Part shown: positions 52,955 to 64,000 of the stretch, one piece after another
Layout: every line of letters begins with the position of its first letter
Numbering within the stretch: position 1 is the stretch's first letter
Source: Siphonodentalium dalli
Taxonomy: Eukaryota; Mollusca; Scaphopoda; Gadilida; Siphonodentaliidae
Assembly (NCBI GenBank): GCA_032622095.1
Contig: CP136061.1
Span: 169,453,107-169,517,106, forward strand
DNA: 64,000 nt
Direction: 5' to 3'
Made by a program: the position numbers and the translations under genes
Notes under the pieces: model-generated
Told to the model about the DNA's origin: nothing
Seen by the model: only the letters and a program-made list of their open reading frames with translations
The model's database searches: none

Positions 52955-55000
52955 TTATTATATCCACCAAATTTCATCATAATCTGCGCCAAAACGGTTT
53001 TGAGGTACATACCCACACGCCCGTTCTCCAGAACCGGAAGTGAAATCCGTGAACTATATATATCTTTATACATCGCACACTTGGATGAACATAACGCAAA
53101 AAGTCCAAACTCAATATCTCAAGCCGTTCTGAATTTCGTATAAAGAGCGTTATTTTATTATTCGACAGAGGGTCAACTTTTAAACCGGAAGGGCGACCCC
53201 TATTATATTTCGGTGATTTGTAACACATCTGCATACACAAATGACAAAAAAATTCCGAACCAGATATCTCAAGCCGTTTAGGAGGAGATACGTTAACAAC
53301 AATAAAACCTATAAAGAGCGTTGTTTTCAAAGGTCAAGGTTAGACGAAATTCCTTATTTATGCATCGACAACAAATACTCACCGGCTATGCAGATACAAA
53401 ATTTCAAATCAATTGACCGAGCCGTTTCGACGGTATAAGAAATCAAACATCGATTTTGCAATTTTGCAAGTCATTATAGGGGTCCGAAAACCACATAAAA
53501 ATAAGGTTTTTAAGCAGCCATAACTCGAGAAGTTTAGGTCCGATTTAAAAAATCTGAGCACAGTAGTGGTCAGCGACAACTAAAGATTATGTCCAACAAA
53601 TTTCATCAAAATCTGCGCCAAAATAGTTTTGAGATACATACCCACACGTCCGTTCTCCCGAACCGGAAGTGAAATCCGTTAACTATATATATCGTTCGAG
53701 AGCGCAGAATTTGCTGCACATAATGCAAAAAGTCCTAACTCAATATCTCGAGCCGTTCTGGATTTCATATAAAGAGCGTTGTTTAATCCTTCGACCAGTA
53801 GCGAACTTTTAAACCGGAAGTGCAAACCCTATCAATTTTCGGCGGTTCATGACACACATACATGCGCAAATAATGAAAAAAGTCCGAACCCGATATCTCA
53901 AGCCGTTTAGGAGGAGATCTCTTCACAACAATAAAACCGATAAAGAGCGTTGTACCCAAAGGTCAAGGTCAGACGAAATTCCCTATTAGTTCATCGACTG
54001 CCAATGCGCAATGGCTAAGAAGGTTCCGAATTTCAAATCAATCGACCTAGCCGTTTCCGCGATATAAGAAATCAAACCTCGATTTTGCAAGTCATTTTAG
54101 TGGCGCGAAGACCCCCCAAAAATCAACAAAATGTCGATAACTCTGAAGGTCAAGGTCGGAAATAAACCAGGTTTTTAAACAGCCATAACTATCGAAGTTT
54201 ATGTCCGATTTTTAAAATTCGAGTTGCATAGCAATCAGTGGCATCTACTGATGACGTCTACCAAATGTCATCAAAATATGCGCTAAAATAGTTTTGAGAT
54301 ACATACCCACACGCCCGCTCTCCCGAACCGGAAGTGATATCCGTTAACTATATATATCGTTCGATAGCGCAGAGTTTTCTGCACATAATGCAAAAAGTCC
54401 CAACTCAATATCTCAAGCCGTTCTAGATTCCATATAAAGAGCGTTGTTTTATCCTTCGACCAGTAGCGCACTTTTAAACCGGAAGTGCGAACCCTATAAA
54501 TTTTCGGCGGTTCATAACACACATACATGGGCAAATAACGAAAAAAGTCCGAAATCGATATCTAAAGCCGTTTCGGAGGAGATATGTGCACAACAATAAA
54601 ACAGATAGAGAGCGTTGTTTCCAAAGTTCAAGGTCACACGAAATTCCCTATTTGTGCATCGTCTTCGTATACTCAATGGATATGCAGGTACCATATTTCA
54701 AATCAATCGGTCAAGCCGTTTCGACGATATAAGAATTCAAACATCGATTTCGCAAGTTTCTTTTGTGTCGCGAAAAACCCCCAAAAATCAACAAAATGGC
54801 GATAACTCCGAAGGTCAAGGTCGGACGAAATTCTCAATAGGCTATTTTCACAGATCTTCCAAAGTTACCTAGCGGAAAAAAAAACAGCTAGTGAATCGGT
54901 CCAGCCGTTCCGGAGATATAAGCATGTTATGGAATAATAATAATAAGAATAAAAGCCAGAAGAATTACAATATACTTCCATGTTAAAACATGGAAGTATA
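52955..55000 (+). repeat. Family D repeat, three units, with intact terminal palindrome
   Basis: CATACCCACACG anchors at about 53007, 53638 and 54302 give units of about 631-664 bp with the blocks listed for 16860-18790. The element ends in an AATAATAATAA tract and the palindrome at 54971-55000 (TATACTTCC, ATGTT, AA, AACAT, GGAAGTATA), followed by ATA repeats and a family A head. It therefore shares the terminal signal of A, B and C though its body is unrelated. Confidence 0.85.
54971..55000 (+). repeat. Terminal palindrome, D variant (ATGTT/AACAT inner stem)
   Basis: Differs from the C palindrome by one compensated pair: A-T in C is replaced by G-C in D. Outer arms are unchanged. ATA repeats follow. 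Confidence 0.85.
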
Positions 55001-56960
55001 ATAATAATAATGAAAAATAATCGAAAAAGGGCCATAACTCTGTCAAAATATATTGGACCAACATCCGGATAGCATTATTTTTAGTAGACCTTAGATGCCT
55101 ACATTCGCTAGAGATTTCGCGGTCCTCCTCCCATTAGTTTCTGAGTATTTCCAATTAAACAGAAAACGGCCGCAGTAGAAAAACAATATACTTCCTTGGT
55201 TACACCATGGAAGTATAATAATAGGGCAAATCATGAGCTCAATAAATCGCAGTTAAGGGACGGAAAATATGAATTAGGATGATTATATCTTTCCCTTAAC
55301 ATGTGTGGGTTGATCTCAAGTGTTTGGGAGTGACCCCACCCCTGCCTCGAAATTGGGTGACGGGATTGGGAAATAGTCAAACCCGGCCCAAAATGCGAAT
55401 TTTGAGAGCCCGTAACTCCGTTATTTTCCAATGGATTTAAAAATTGTTTTGAGTATTGTGATCAGCTACTTACATTGATTATTTGTTATAAATTTTGTCT
55501 GATTCAGAGACGAATAACATTTTGTTTATTGGAAAGAATACGGGCCCACATTCAAAGTTTGAGGGCCCAAATCTCCGCCATTTTTTAACGGATTTACAAT
55601 CTGTTTTCAGTTTTATGATCAACGTGTATGGTATATGTTATATATCAAGTTTCATATGATTCGGAGACGAAATAAATTTTGGTACCCCGGACCACCCCTC
55701 CCCTGACCCACAACACTGAACCGACACTGGCAAAATTTGGCTCATCGCGTGCTCTCTTCAGACCGCACGCATTGGCGTATCAGTTGACATCCAAAGTTTG
55801 ACATCTTCGGAGGAGATGTGATCACAAGCATATGGGGCCAAATTTGCATTGTTTGAAGGCCCACAACTCTGACATTTTTCAATGGATTTTCGAAATTCTT
55901 TCAGTTTCTAGATCGGTTGGCGGTATGGATGTTATATTCCAAGTTTCATCCGATTCGGAGAAGAATACAAAATTGGTACCCCGGACCACCCCTCCCCTGA
56001 CCCACAACACTGAACCGACACTGGCAAAATTTGGCCCATCGCGTGCTCTCTTCAGACCGCACGCACTGGGATATCAGACGACATCCAAAGTTCGACATCT
56101 TCGGAGGAGATAGGGTCACAAGCACATGGGACCGACACTTGCAAACTTTGAGGGCCCGTAACTCTTGCATTTCTTCTCGGATTACAAAAATCCTTTCCGG
56201 TATGGGTTTGTTTTCGTTCAGGGAATCTACATACTTAAATAGATGAATGTCAATAATAAAAAAAAATTGCGAAAATATTGCCCCCACCCCAGTGTAAAAA
56301 TATATGTCCAACCCTGTCAAATTTTCTTCCTCGGACTAAGCTGACAACGGTCAACACGACTACAAAAACCAAATACAGTTATCTGGAATGATACGGGAGG
56401 ACAACAGAGTACAATAAAATAGAGGTTTGCCAACTATGGGCGGTAACTCTTCAGGGAAAGGGCGGACCCAAGTTTTTATGCCCGTGGGCAGTAGTGCATA
56501 TCGAGATGTGCATACGGTCTAATTTTCGATGCTCTGCTTCTTATAATTTCCGAGATAATAAAATGACATTTTTTCAAATAAAGGGAGATAACTCCTCGGG
56601 GAAAACGCGGACAATATTCGTTATGCGACGATGGCATACAACTCTTTGATCCCAAGATACGTACCAAGTTTTAGTGTGCTACTCCTGGTACTTTTCGAGT
56701 AATAAGGGTTGCAAAAGTGTCCAGTATAATAATAATAATAATAATAATAATGAAAAATAATCGAAAAAGGGCCATAACTCTGTCAAAATATATTGGACCA
56801 ACATCCGGATAGCATTATTTTTAGTAGACCTTAGATGCCTACATTCGCTAGAGATTTCGCGGTCCTCCTCCCATTAGTTTCTGAGTATTTCCAATTAAAC
56901 AGAAAACGGCCGCAGTAGAAAAACAATATACTTCCTTGGTTACACCATGGAAGTATAATA
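55001..56960 (+). repeat. Satellite family A unit plus an extra A head
   Basis: A complete A unit appears identical to those at 0.9-4.4 and 13.4-16.9 kb. A second A head (to the palindrome 56927-56957) is followed directly by a C head instead of an A body. This is a clean module switch at an ATA tract. Confidence 0.92.
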
Positions 56961-59900
56961 ATAGTGAAAAATAAAAAATTGAATAACAATATACTTCCAT
57001 ATTAAAATATGTAAGTATAATAAGGGAATCGCTCGGAATTGATTGGAATGTCGATAGTATGGTTTATTGAGATTTCTGTGTTCAGTTGGAACGTTCTGGT
57101 GTGACCCCCACCCATGCCTCGAAATTTGATGACGCGGGTAGAAAAGTCGCCATATATCGGCCAATTTTCGAGATATCGAGCTAATATTTGCGCCATTGTG
57201 TTCGTATTTTATGCCCCTATAATATTTACTAGGGTTTTGGTGAGGTATTGCGCCGATATTTTACTATGTAGGCCAATATGTATGTTTCTGGTTCATACGT
57301 TTTTGAATATCTCCGGACTCATTCGACATAATGCAGCAAATGAATAATCGTTTAAAAGAGCTAAAAATTCCCCATCGAATGATACCAAACACGTCACGAT
57401 TGGTTGAAGAAATATAAATTCATAGTGCTTTCCCTGTAAACTTGAAAAAAGGAAAGGGCCACCATTTCTACATTTGTCAACCGATTCACAAAATTCACGC
57501 ACGATAATACTTAGTACATCCTACAGATACTTCACAACCATTTTGGTTAAAATCGGCGACAAAAAAAAAATTGACATATTTTGCCCCTCCCTTAGCCCAC
57601 GAAAAATTGAGCGGACCTTTGTAAAAATGTCCTGGTTTGGTCTTCTGTCTATGTTTAAGACGCTCACATAGAGCAAATCCAGCTGTTGCGCTTCGTCTAG
57701 GAGAAGATCGGGACACAAGCACTTTCTACACATGGACTTTATTAGTACATTTTTCGATGTGTTATAACTTGGTAATTTCTCACCCGATTTACAAAATTCT
57801 TTCACGAGTAGCATCAGTACATCGTATAGATACCCGACAGTAAAAATGGTTGGAATCGGTGACAAGAAAAAAATTGACAAATTTTGCACCCCTCCCCGGG
57901 TCAACAAATTGTTTTCGGACCTTGGTTTAAAATTTCCCCGATTCGTGCCCTTTCCTTAGTTAACACGATTACGAGAACCGAATTCAGCTGCTTGACTTCT
58001 TACAGGAGAAAATCTGCGCACAAACTTTTTCCAAAATTTTGGTTTAAGGGCCATAACTCTGGTAAGCAAGTTAGAGCACAAACCTAAATGCTCCATTACC
58101 ATGCATCTTGACATGGTGCATATACCTACCAAATTTCAATGCTTTAACTTTTAAACTTTCTGAGATATAAGGGTTTCAAAATATATTAAGAATAATAAAT
58201 AATAATAATAGTGAAAAATAAAAAATTGAATAACAATATACTTCCATATTAAAATATGTAAGTATAATAAGGGAATCGCTCGGAATTGATTGGAATGTCG
58301 ATAGTATGGTTTATTGAGATTTCTGTGTTCAGTTGGAACGTTCTGGTGTGACCCCCACCCATGCCTCGAAATTTGATGACGCGGGTAGAAAAGTCGCCAT
58401 ATATCGGCCAATTTTCGAGATATCGAGCTAATATTTGCGCCATTGTGTTCGTATTTTATGCCCCTATAATATTTACTAGGGTTTTGGTGAGGTATTGCGC
58501 CGATATTTTACTATGTAGGCCAATATGTATGTTTCTGGTTCATACGTTTTTGAATATCTCCGGACTCATTCGACATAATGCAGCAAATGAATAATCGTTT
58601 AAAAGAGCTAAAAATTCCCCATCGAATGATACCAAACACGTCACGATTGGTTGAAGAAATATAAATTCATAGTGCTTTCCCTGTAAACTTGAAAAAAGGA
58701 AAGGGCCACCATTTCTACATTTGTCAACCGATTCACAAAATTCACGCACGATAATACTTAGTACATCCTACAGATACTTCACAACCATTTTGGTTAAAAT
58801 CGGCGACAAAAAAAAAATTGACATATTTTGCCCCTCCCTTAGCCCACGAAAAATTGAGCGGACCTTTGTAAAAATGTCCTGGTTTGGTCTTCTGTCTATG
58901 TTTAAGACGCTCACATAGAGCAAATCCAGCTGTTGCGCTTCGTCTAGGAGAAGATCGGGACACAAGCACTTTCTACACATGGACTTTATTAGTACATTTT
59001 TCGATGTGTTATAACTTGGTAATTTCTCACCCGATTTACAAAATTCTTTCACGAGTAGCATCAGTACATCGTATAGATACCCGACAGTAAAAATGGTTGG
59101 AATCGGTGACAAGAAAAAAATTGACAAATTTTGCACCCCTCCCCGGGTCAACAAATTGTTTTCGGACCTTGGTGAAAATTTCCCCGATTCGTGCCCTTTC
59201 CTTAGTTAACACGATTACGAGAACCGAATTCAGCTGCTTGACTTCTTACAGGAGAAAATCTGCGCACAAACTTTTTCCAAAATTTTGGTTTAAGGGCCAT
59301 AACTCTGGTAAGCAAGTTAGAGCACAAACCTAAATGCTCCATTACCATGCATCTTGACATGGTGCATATACCTACCAAATTTCAATGCTTTAACTTTTAA
59401 ACTTTCTGAGATATAAGGGTTTCAAAATATATTAAGAATAATAAATAATAATAATAGTGAAAAATAAAAAATTGAATAACAATATACTTCCATATTAAAA
59501 TATGTAAGTATAATAAGGGAATCGCTCGGAATTGATTGGAATGTCGATAGTATGGTTTATTGAGATTTCTGTGTTCAGTTGGAACGTTCTGGTGTGACCC
59601 CCACCCATGCCTCGAAATTTGATGACGCGGGTAGAAAAGTCGCCATATATCGGCCAATTTTCGAGATATCGAGCTAATATTTGCGCCATTGTGTTCGTAT
59701 TTTATGCCCCTATAATATTTACTAGGGTTTTGGTGAGGTATTGCGCCGATATTTTACTATGTAGGCCAATATGTATGTTTCTGGTTCATACGTTTTTGAA
59801 TATCTCCGGACTCATTCGACATAATGCAGCAAATGAATAATCGTTTAAAAGAGCTAAAAATTCCCCATCGAATGATACCAAACACGTCACGATTGGTTGA

Positions 59901-62900
59901 AGAAATATAAATTCATAGTGCTTTCCCTGTAAACTTGAAAAAAGGAAAGGGCCACCATTTCTACATTTGTCAACCGATTCACAAAATTCACGCACGATAA
60001 TACTTAGTACATCCTACAGATACTTCACAACCATTTTGGTTAAAATCGGCGACAAAAAAAAAATTGACATATTTTGCCCCTCCCTTAGCCCACGAAAAAT
60101 TGAGCGGACCTTTGTAAAAATGTCCTGGTTTGGTCTTCTGTCTATGTTTAAGACGCTCACATAGAGCAAATCCAGCTGTTGCGCTTCGTCTAGGAGAAGA
60201 TCGGGACACAAGCACTTTCTACACATGGACTTTATTAGTACATTTTTCGATGTGTTATAACTTGGTAATTTCTCACCCGATTTACAAAATTCTTTCACGA
60301 GTAGCATCAGTACATCGTATAGATACCCGACAGTAAAAATGGTTGGAATCGGTGACAAGAAAAAAATTGACAAATTTTGCACCCCTCCCCGGGTCAACAA
60401 ATTGTTTTCGGACCTTGGTGAAAATTTCCCCGATTCGTGCCCTTTCCTTAGTTAACACGATTACGAGAACCGAATTCAGCTGCTTGACTTCTTACAGGAG
60501 AAAATCTGCGCACAAACTTTTTCCAAAATTTTGGTTTAAGGGCCATAACTCTGGTAAGCAAGTTAGAGCACAAACCTAAATGCTCCATTACCATGCATCT
60601 TGACATGGTGCATATACCTACCAAATTTCAATGCTTTAACTTTTAAACTTTCTGAGATATAAGGGTTTCAAAATATATTAAGAATAATAAATAATAATAA
60701 TAGTGAAAAATAAAAAATTGAATAACAATATACTTCCATATTAAAATATGTAAGTATAATAAGGGAATCGCTCGGAATTGATTGGAATGTCGATAGTATG
60801 GTTTATTGAGATTTCTGTGTTCAGTTGGAACGTTCTGGTGTGACCCCCACCCATGCCTCGAAATTTGATGACGCGGGTAGAAAAGTCGCCATATATCGGC
60901 CAATTTTCGAGATATCGAGCTAATATTTGCGCCATTGTGTTCGTATTTTATGCCCCTATAATATTTACTAGGGTTTTGGTGAGGTATTGCGCCGATATTT
61001 TACTATGTAGGCCAATATGTATGTTTCTGGTTCATACGTTTTTGAATATCTCCGGACTCATTCGACATAATGCAGCAAATGAATAATCGTTTAAAAGAGC
61101 TAAAAATTCCCCATCGAATGATACCAAACACGTCACGATTGGTTGAAGAAATATAAATTCATAGTGCTTTCCCTGTAAACTTGAAAAAAGGAAAGGGCCA
61201 CCATTTCTACATTTGTCAACCGATTCACAAAATTCACGCACGATAATACTTAGTACATCCTACAGATACTTCACAACCATTTTGGTTAAAATCGGCGACA
61301 AAAAAAAAATTGACATATTTTGCCCCTCCCTTAGCCCACGAAAAATTGAGCGGACCTTTGTAAAAATGTCCTGGTTTGGTCTTCTGTCTATGTTTAAGAC
61401 GCTCACATAGAGCAAATCCAGCTGTTGCGCTTCGTCTAGGAGAAGATCGGGACACAAGCACTTTCTACACATGGACTTTATTAGTACATTTTTCGATGTG
61501 TTATAACTTGGTAATTTCTCACCCGATTTACAAAATTCTTTCACGAGTAGCATCAGTACATCGTATAGATACCCGACAGTAAAAATGGTTGGAATCGGTG
61601 ACAAGAAAAAAATTGACAAATTTTGCACCCCTCCCCGGGTCAACAAATTGTTTTCGGACCTTGGTGAAAATTTCCCCGATTCGTGCCCTTTCCTTAGTTA
61701 ACACGATTACGAGAACCGAATTCAGCTGCTTGACTTCTTACAGGAGAAAATCTGCGCACAAACTTTTTCCAAAATTTTGGTTTAAGGGCCATAACTCTGG
61801 TAAGCAAGTTAGAGCACAAACCTAAATGCTCCATTACCATGCATCTTGACATGGTGCATATACCTACCAAATTTCAATGCTTTAACTTTTAAACTTTCTG
61901 AGATATAAGGGTTTCAAAATATATTAAGAATAATAAATAATAATAATAGTGAAAAATAAAAAATTGAATAACAATATACTTCCATATTAAAATATGTAAG
62001 TATAATAAGGGAATCGCTCGGAATTGATTGGAATGTCGATAGTATGGTTTATTGAGATTTCTGTGTTCAGTTGGAACGTTCTGGTGTGACCCCCACCCAT
62101 GCCTCGAAATTTGATGACGCGGGTAGAAAAGTCGCCATATATCGGCCAATTTTCGAGATATCGAGCTAATATTTGCGCCATTGTGTTCGTATTTTATGCC
62201 CCTATAATATTTACTAGGGTTTTGGTGAGGTATTGCGCCGATATTTTACTATGTAGGCCAATATGTATGTTTCTGGTTCATACGTTTTTGAATATCTCCG
62301 GACTCATTCGACATAATGCAGCAAATGAATAATCGTTTAAAAGAGCTAAAAATTCCCCATCGAATGATACCAAACACGTCACGATTGGTTGAAGAAATAT
62401 AAATTCATAGTGCTTTCCCTGTAAACTTGAAAAAAGGAAAGGGCCACCATTTCTACATTTGTCAACCGATTCACAAAATTCACGCACGATAATACTTAGT
62501 ACATCCTACAGATACTTCACAACCATTTTGGTTAAAATCGGCGACAAAAAAAAAATTGACATATTTTGCCCCTCCCTTAGCCCACGAAAAATTGAGCGGA
62601 CCTTTGTAAAAATGTCCTGGTTTGGTCTTCTGTCTATGTTTAAGACGCTCACATAGAGCAAATCCAGCTGTTGCGCTTCGTCTAGGAGAAGATCGGGACA
62701 CAAGCACTTTCTACACATGGACTTTATTAGTACATTTTTCGATGTGTTATAACTTGGTAATTTCTCACCCGATTTACAAAATTCTTTCACGAGTAGCATC
62801 AGTACATCGTATAGATACCCGACAGTAAAAATGGTTGGAATCGGTGACAAGAAAAAAATTGACAAATTTTGCACCCCTCCCCGGGTCAACAAATTGTTTT

Positions 62901-64000
62901 CGGACCTTGGTGAAAATTTCCCCGATTCGTGCCCTTTCCTTAGTTAACACGATTACGAGAACCGAATTCAGCTGCTTGACTTCTTACAGGAGAAAATCTG
63001 CGCACAAACTTTTTCCAAAATTTTGGTTTAAGGGCCATAACTCTGGTAAGCAAGTTAGAGCACAAACCTAAATGCTCCATTACCATGCATCTTGACATGG
63101 TGCATATACCTACCAAATTTCAATGCTTTAACTTTTAAACTTTCTGAGATATAAGGGTTTCAAAATATATTAAGAATAATAAATAATAATAATAGTGAAA
63201 AATAAAAAATTGAATAACAATATACTTCCATATTAAAATATGTAAGTATAATAAGGGAATCGCTCGGAATTGATTGGAATGTCGATAGTATGGTTTATTG
63301 AGATTTCTGTGTTCAGTTGGAACGTTCTGGTGTGACCCCCACCCATGCCTCGAAATTTGATGACGCGGGTAGAAAAGTCGCCATATATCGGCCAATTTTC
63401 GAGATATCGAGCTAATATTTGCGCCATTGTGTTCGTATTTTATGCCCCTATAATATTTACTAGGGTTTTGGTGAGGTATTGCGCCGATATTTTACTATGT
63501 AGGCCAATATGTATGTTTCTGGTTCATACGTTTTTGAATATCTCCGGACTCATTCGACATAATGCAGCAAATGAATAATCGTTTAAAAGAGCTAAAAATT
63601 CCCCATCGAATGATACCAAACACGTCACGATTGGTTGAAGAAATATAAATTCATAGTGCTTTCCCTGTAAACTTGAAAAAAGGAAAGGGCCACCATTTCT
63701 ACATTTGTCAACCGATTCACAAAATTCACGCACGATAATACTTAGTACATCCTACAGATACTTCACAACCATTTTGGTTAAAATCGGCGACAAAAAAAAA
63801 ATTGACATATTTTGCCCCTCCCTTAGCCCACGAAAAATTGAGCGGACCTTTGTAAAAATGTCCTGGTTTGGTCTTCTGTCTATGTTTAAGACGCTCACAT
63901 AGAGCAAATCCAGCTGTTGCGCTTCGTCTAGGAGAAGATCGGGACACAAGCACTTTCTACACATGGACTTTATTAGTACATTTTTCGATGTGTTATAACT
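56961..64000 (+). repeat. Satellite family C, tandem array of 1246-1247-bp units
   Basis: Five complete units end at palindromes 58237, 59483, 60729, 61975 and 63221, plus a sixth cut by the window end. Copies look identical apart from one extra base near 57925 in the first. Frames of 60-128 codons recur in every unit with no protein features. The array continues beyond the window. Confidence 0.94.

Noticed and set aside
57521-57907. 128-codon minus-strand frame repeated in each C unit
   Set aside because: A one-base difference in the first unit shifts neighbouring frames and the diverged left copy (1-942) does not keep it, so no coding constraint.

Overview
The window looks like repeat-rich, AT-leaning animal nuclear DNA, most likely from a mollusc and perhaps a bivalve. 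The reasons are an intact Helentron-type rolling-circle transposon gene with splice signals, hAT transposons with 8-bp target duplications, a tRNA-like Pol III element, kilobase-unit satellites, and short-monomer repeats carrying GGCCATAACTC-like and CCAAATTTCA-like motifs. The mollusc assignment is inference from the style of the repeats. There is no bacterial gene organisation. I see one intact large coding region, two decayed transposase genes, and one speculative tiny exon. Most other open frames are by-products of satellites or antisense shadows.

Layout. 1-16.9 kb: satellite arrays. Family C is at 1-942, A at 943-4423, B (1.72-kb unit) at 7361-13380 and A again at 13381-16859. They are separated by a spacer holding a canonical non-autonomous Helitron (5183-5635), a tRNA-like element and a possible signal-peptide exon. 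16.9-19.5 kb: family D repeats with an embedded 66-bp minisatellite. 20.2-21.5 kb: a decayed Mutator-like transposase. 21.5-24.3 kb: short tandem-monomer repeats, one split by a hAT element. 26.98-35.04 kb, minus strand: a 2686-codon Helentron frame with protease-like, OTU, Rep, helicase and endonuclease domains. 35-38.4 kb: three copies of a repeat directly upstream of it. 38.4-41.2 kb: a foldback MITE, a 38-bp scrap of Helentron coding sequence, and a 151-154-bp satellite with a pentameric higher-order pattern cut by a second Helitron. 41.3-52.3 kb: a graveyard of TIR elements, including three more hAT elements with exact 8-bp duplications. 52.9-64 kb: family D, then A, then an array of nearly identical 1246-bp C units running off the window.

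Connecting thread. Satellite families A, B, C and D have different bodies, but each carries a terminal palindrome followed by an ATA microsatellite. The outer nine base pairs are constant and the inner stem changes in a compensated way. Modules are swapped head-to-tail between families. This is what passive rolling-circle elements sharing one terminal signal would look like. The intact Helentron is a candidate source of enzyme, but its own ends were not found here, so that link is a hypothesis.
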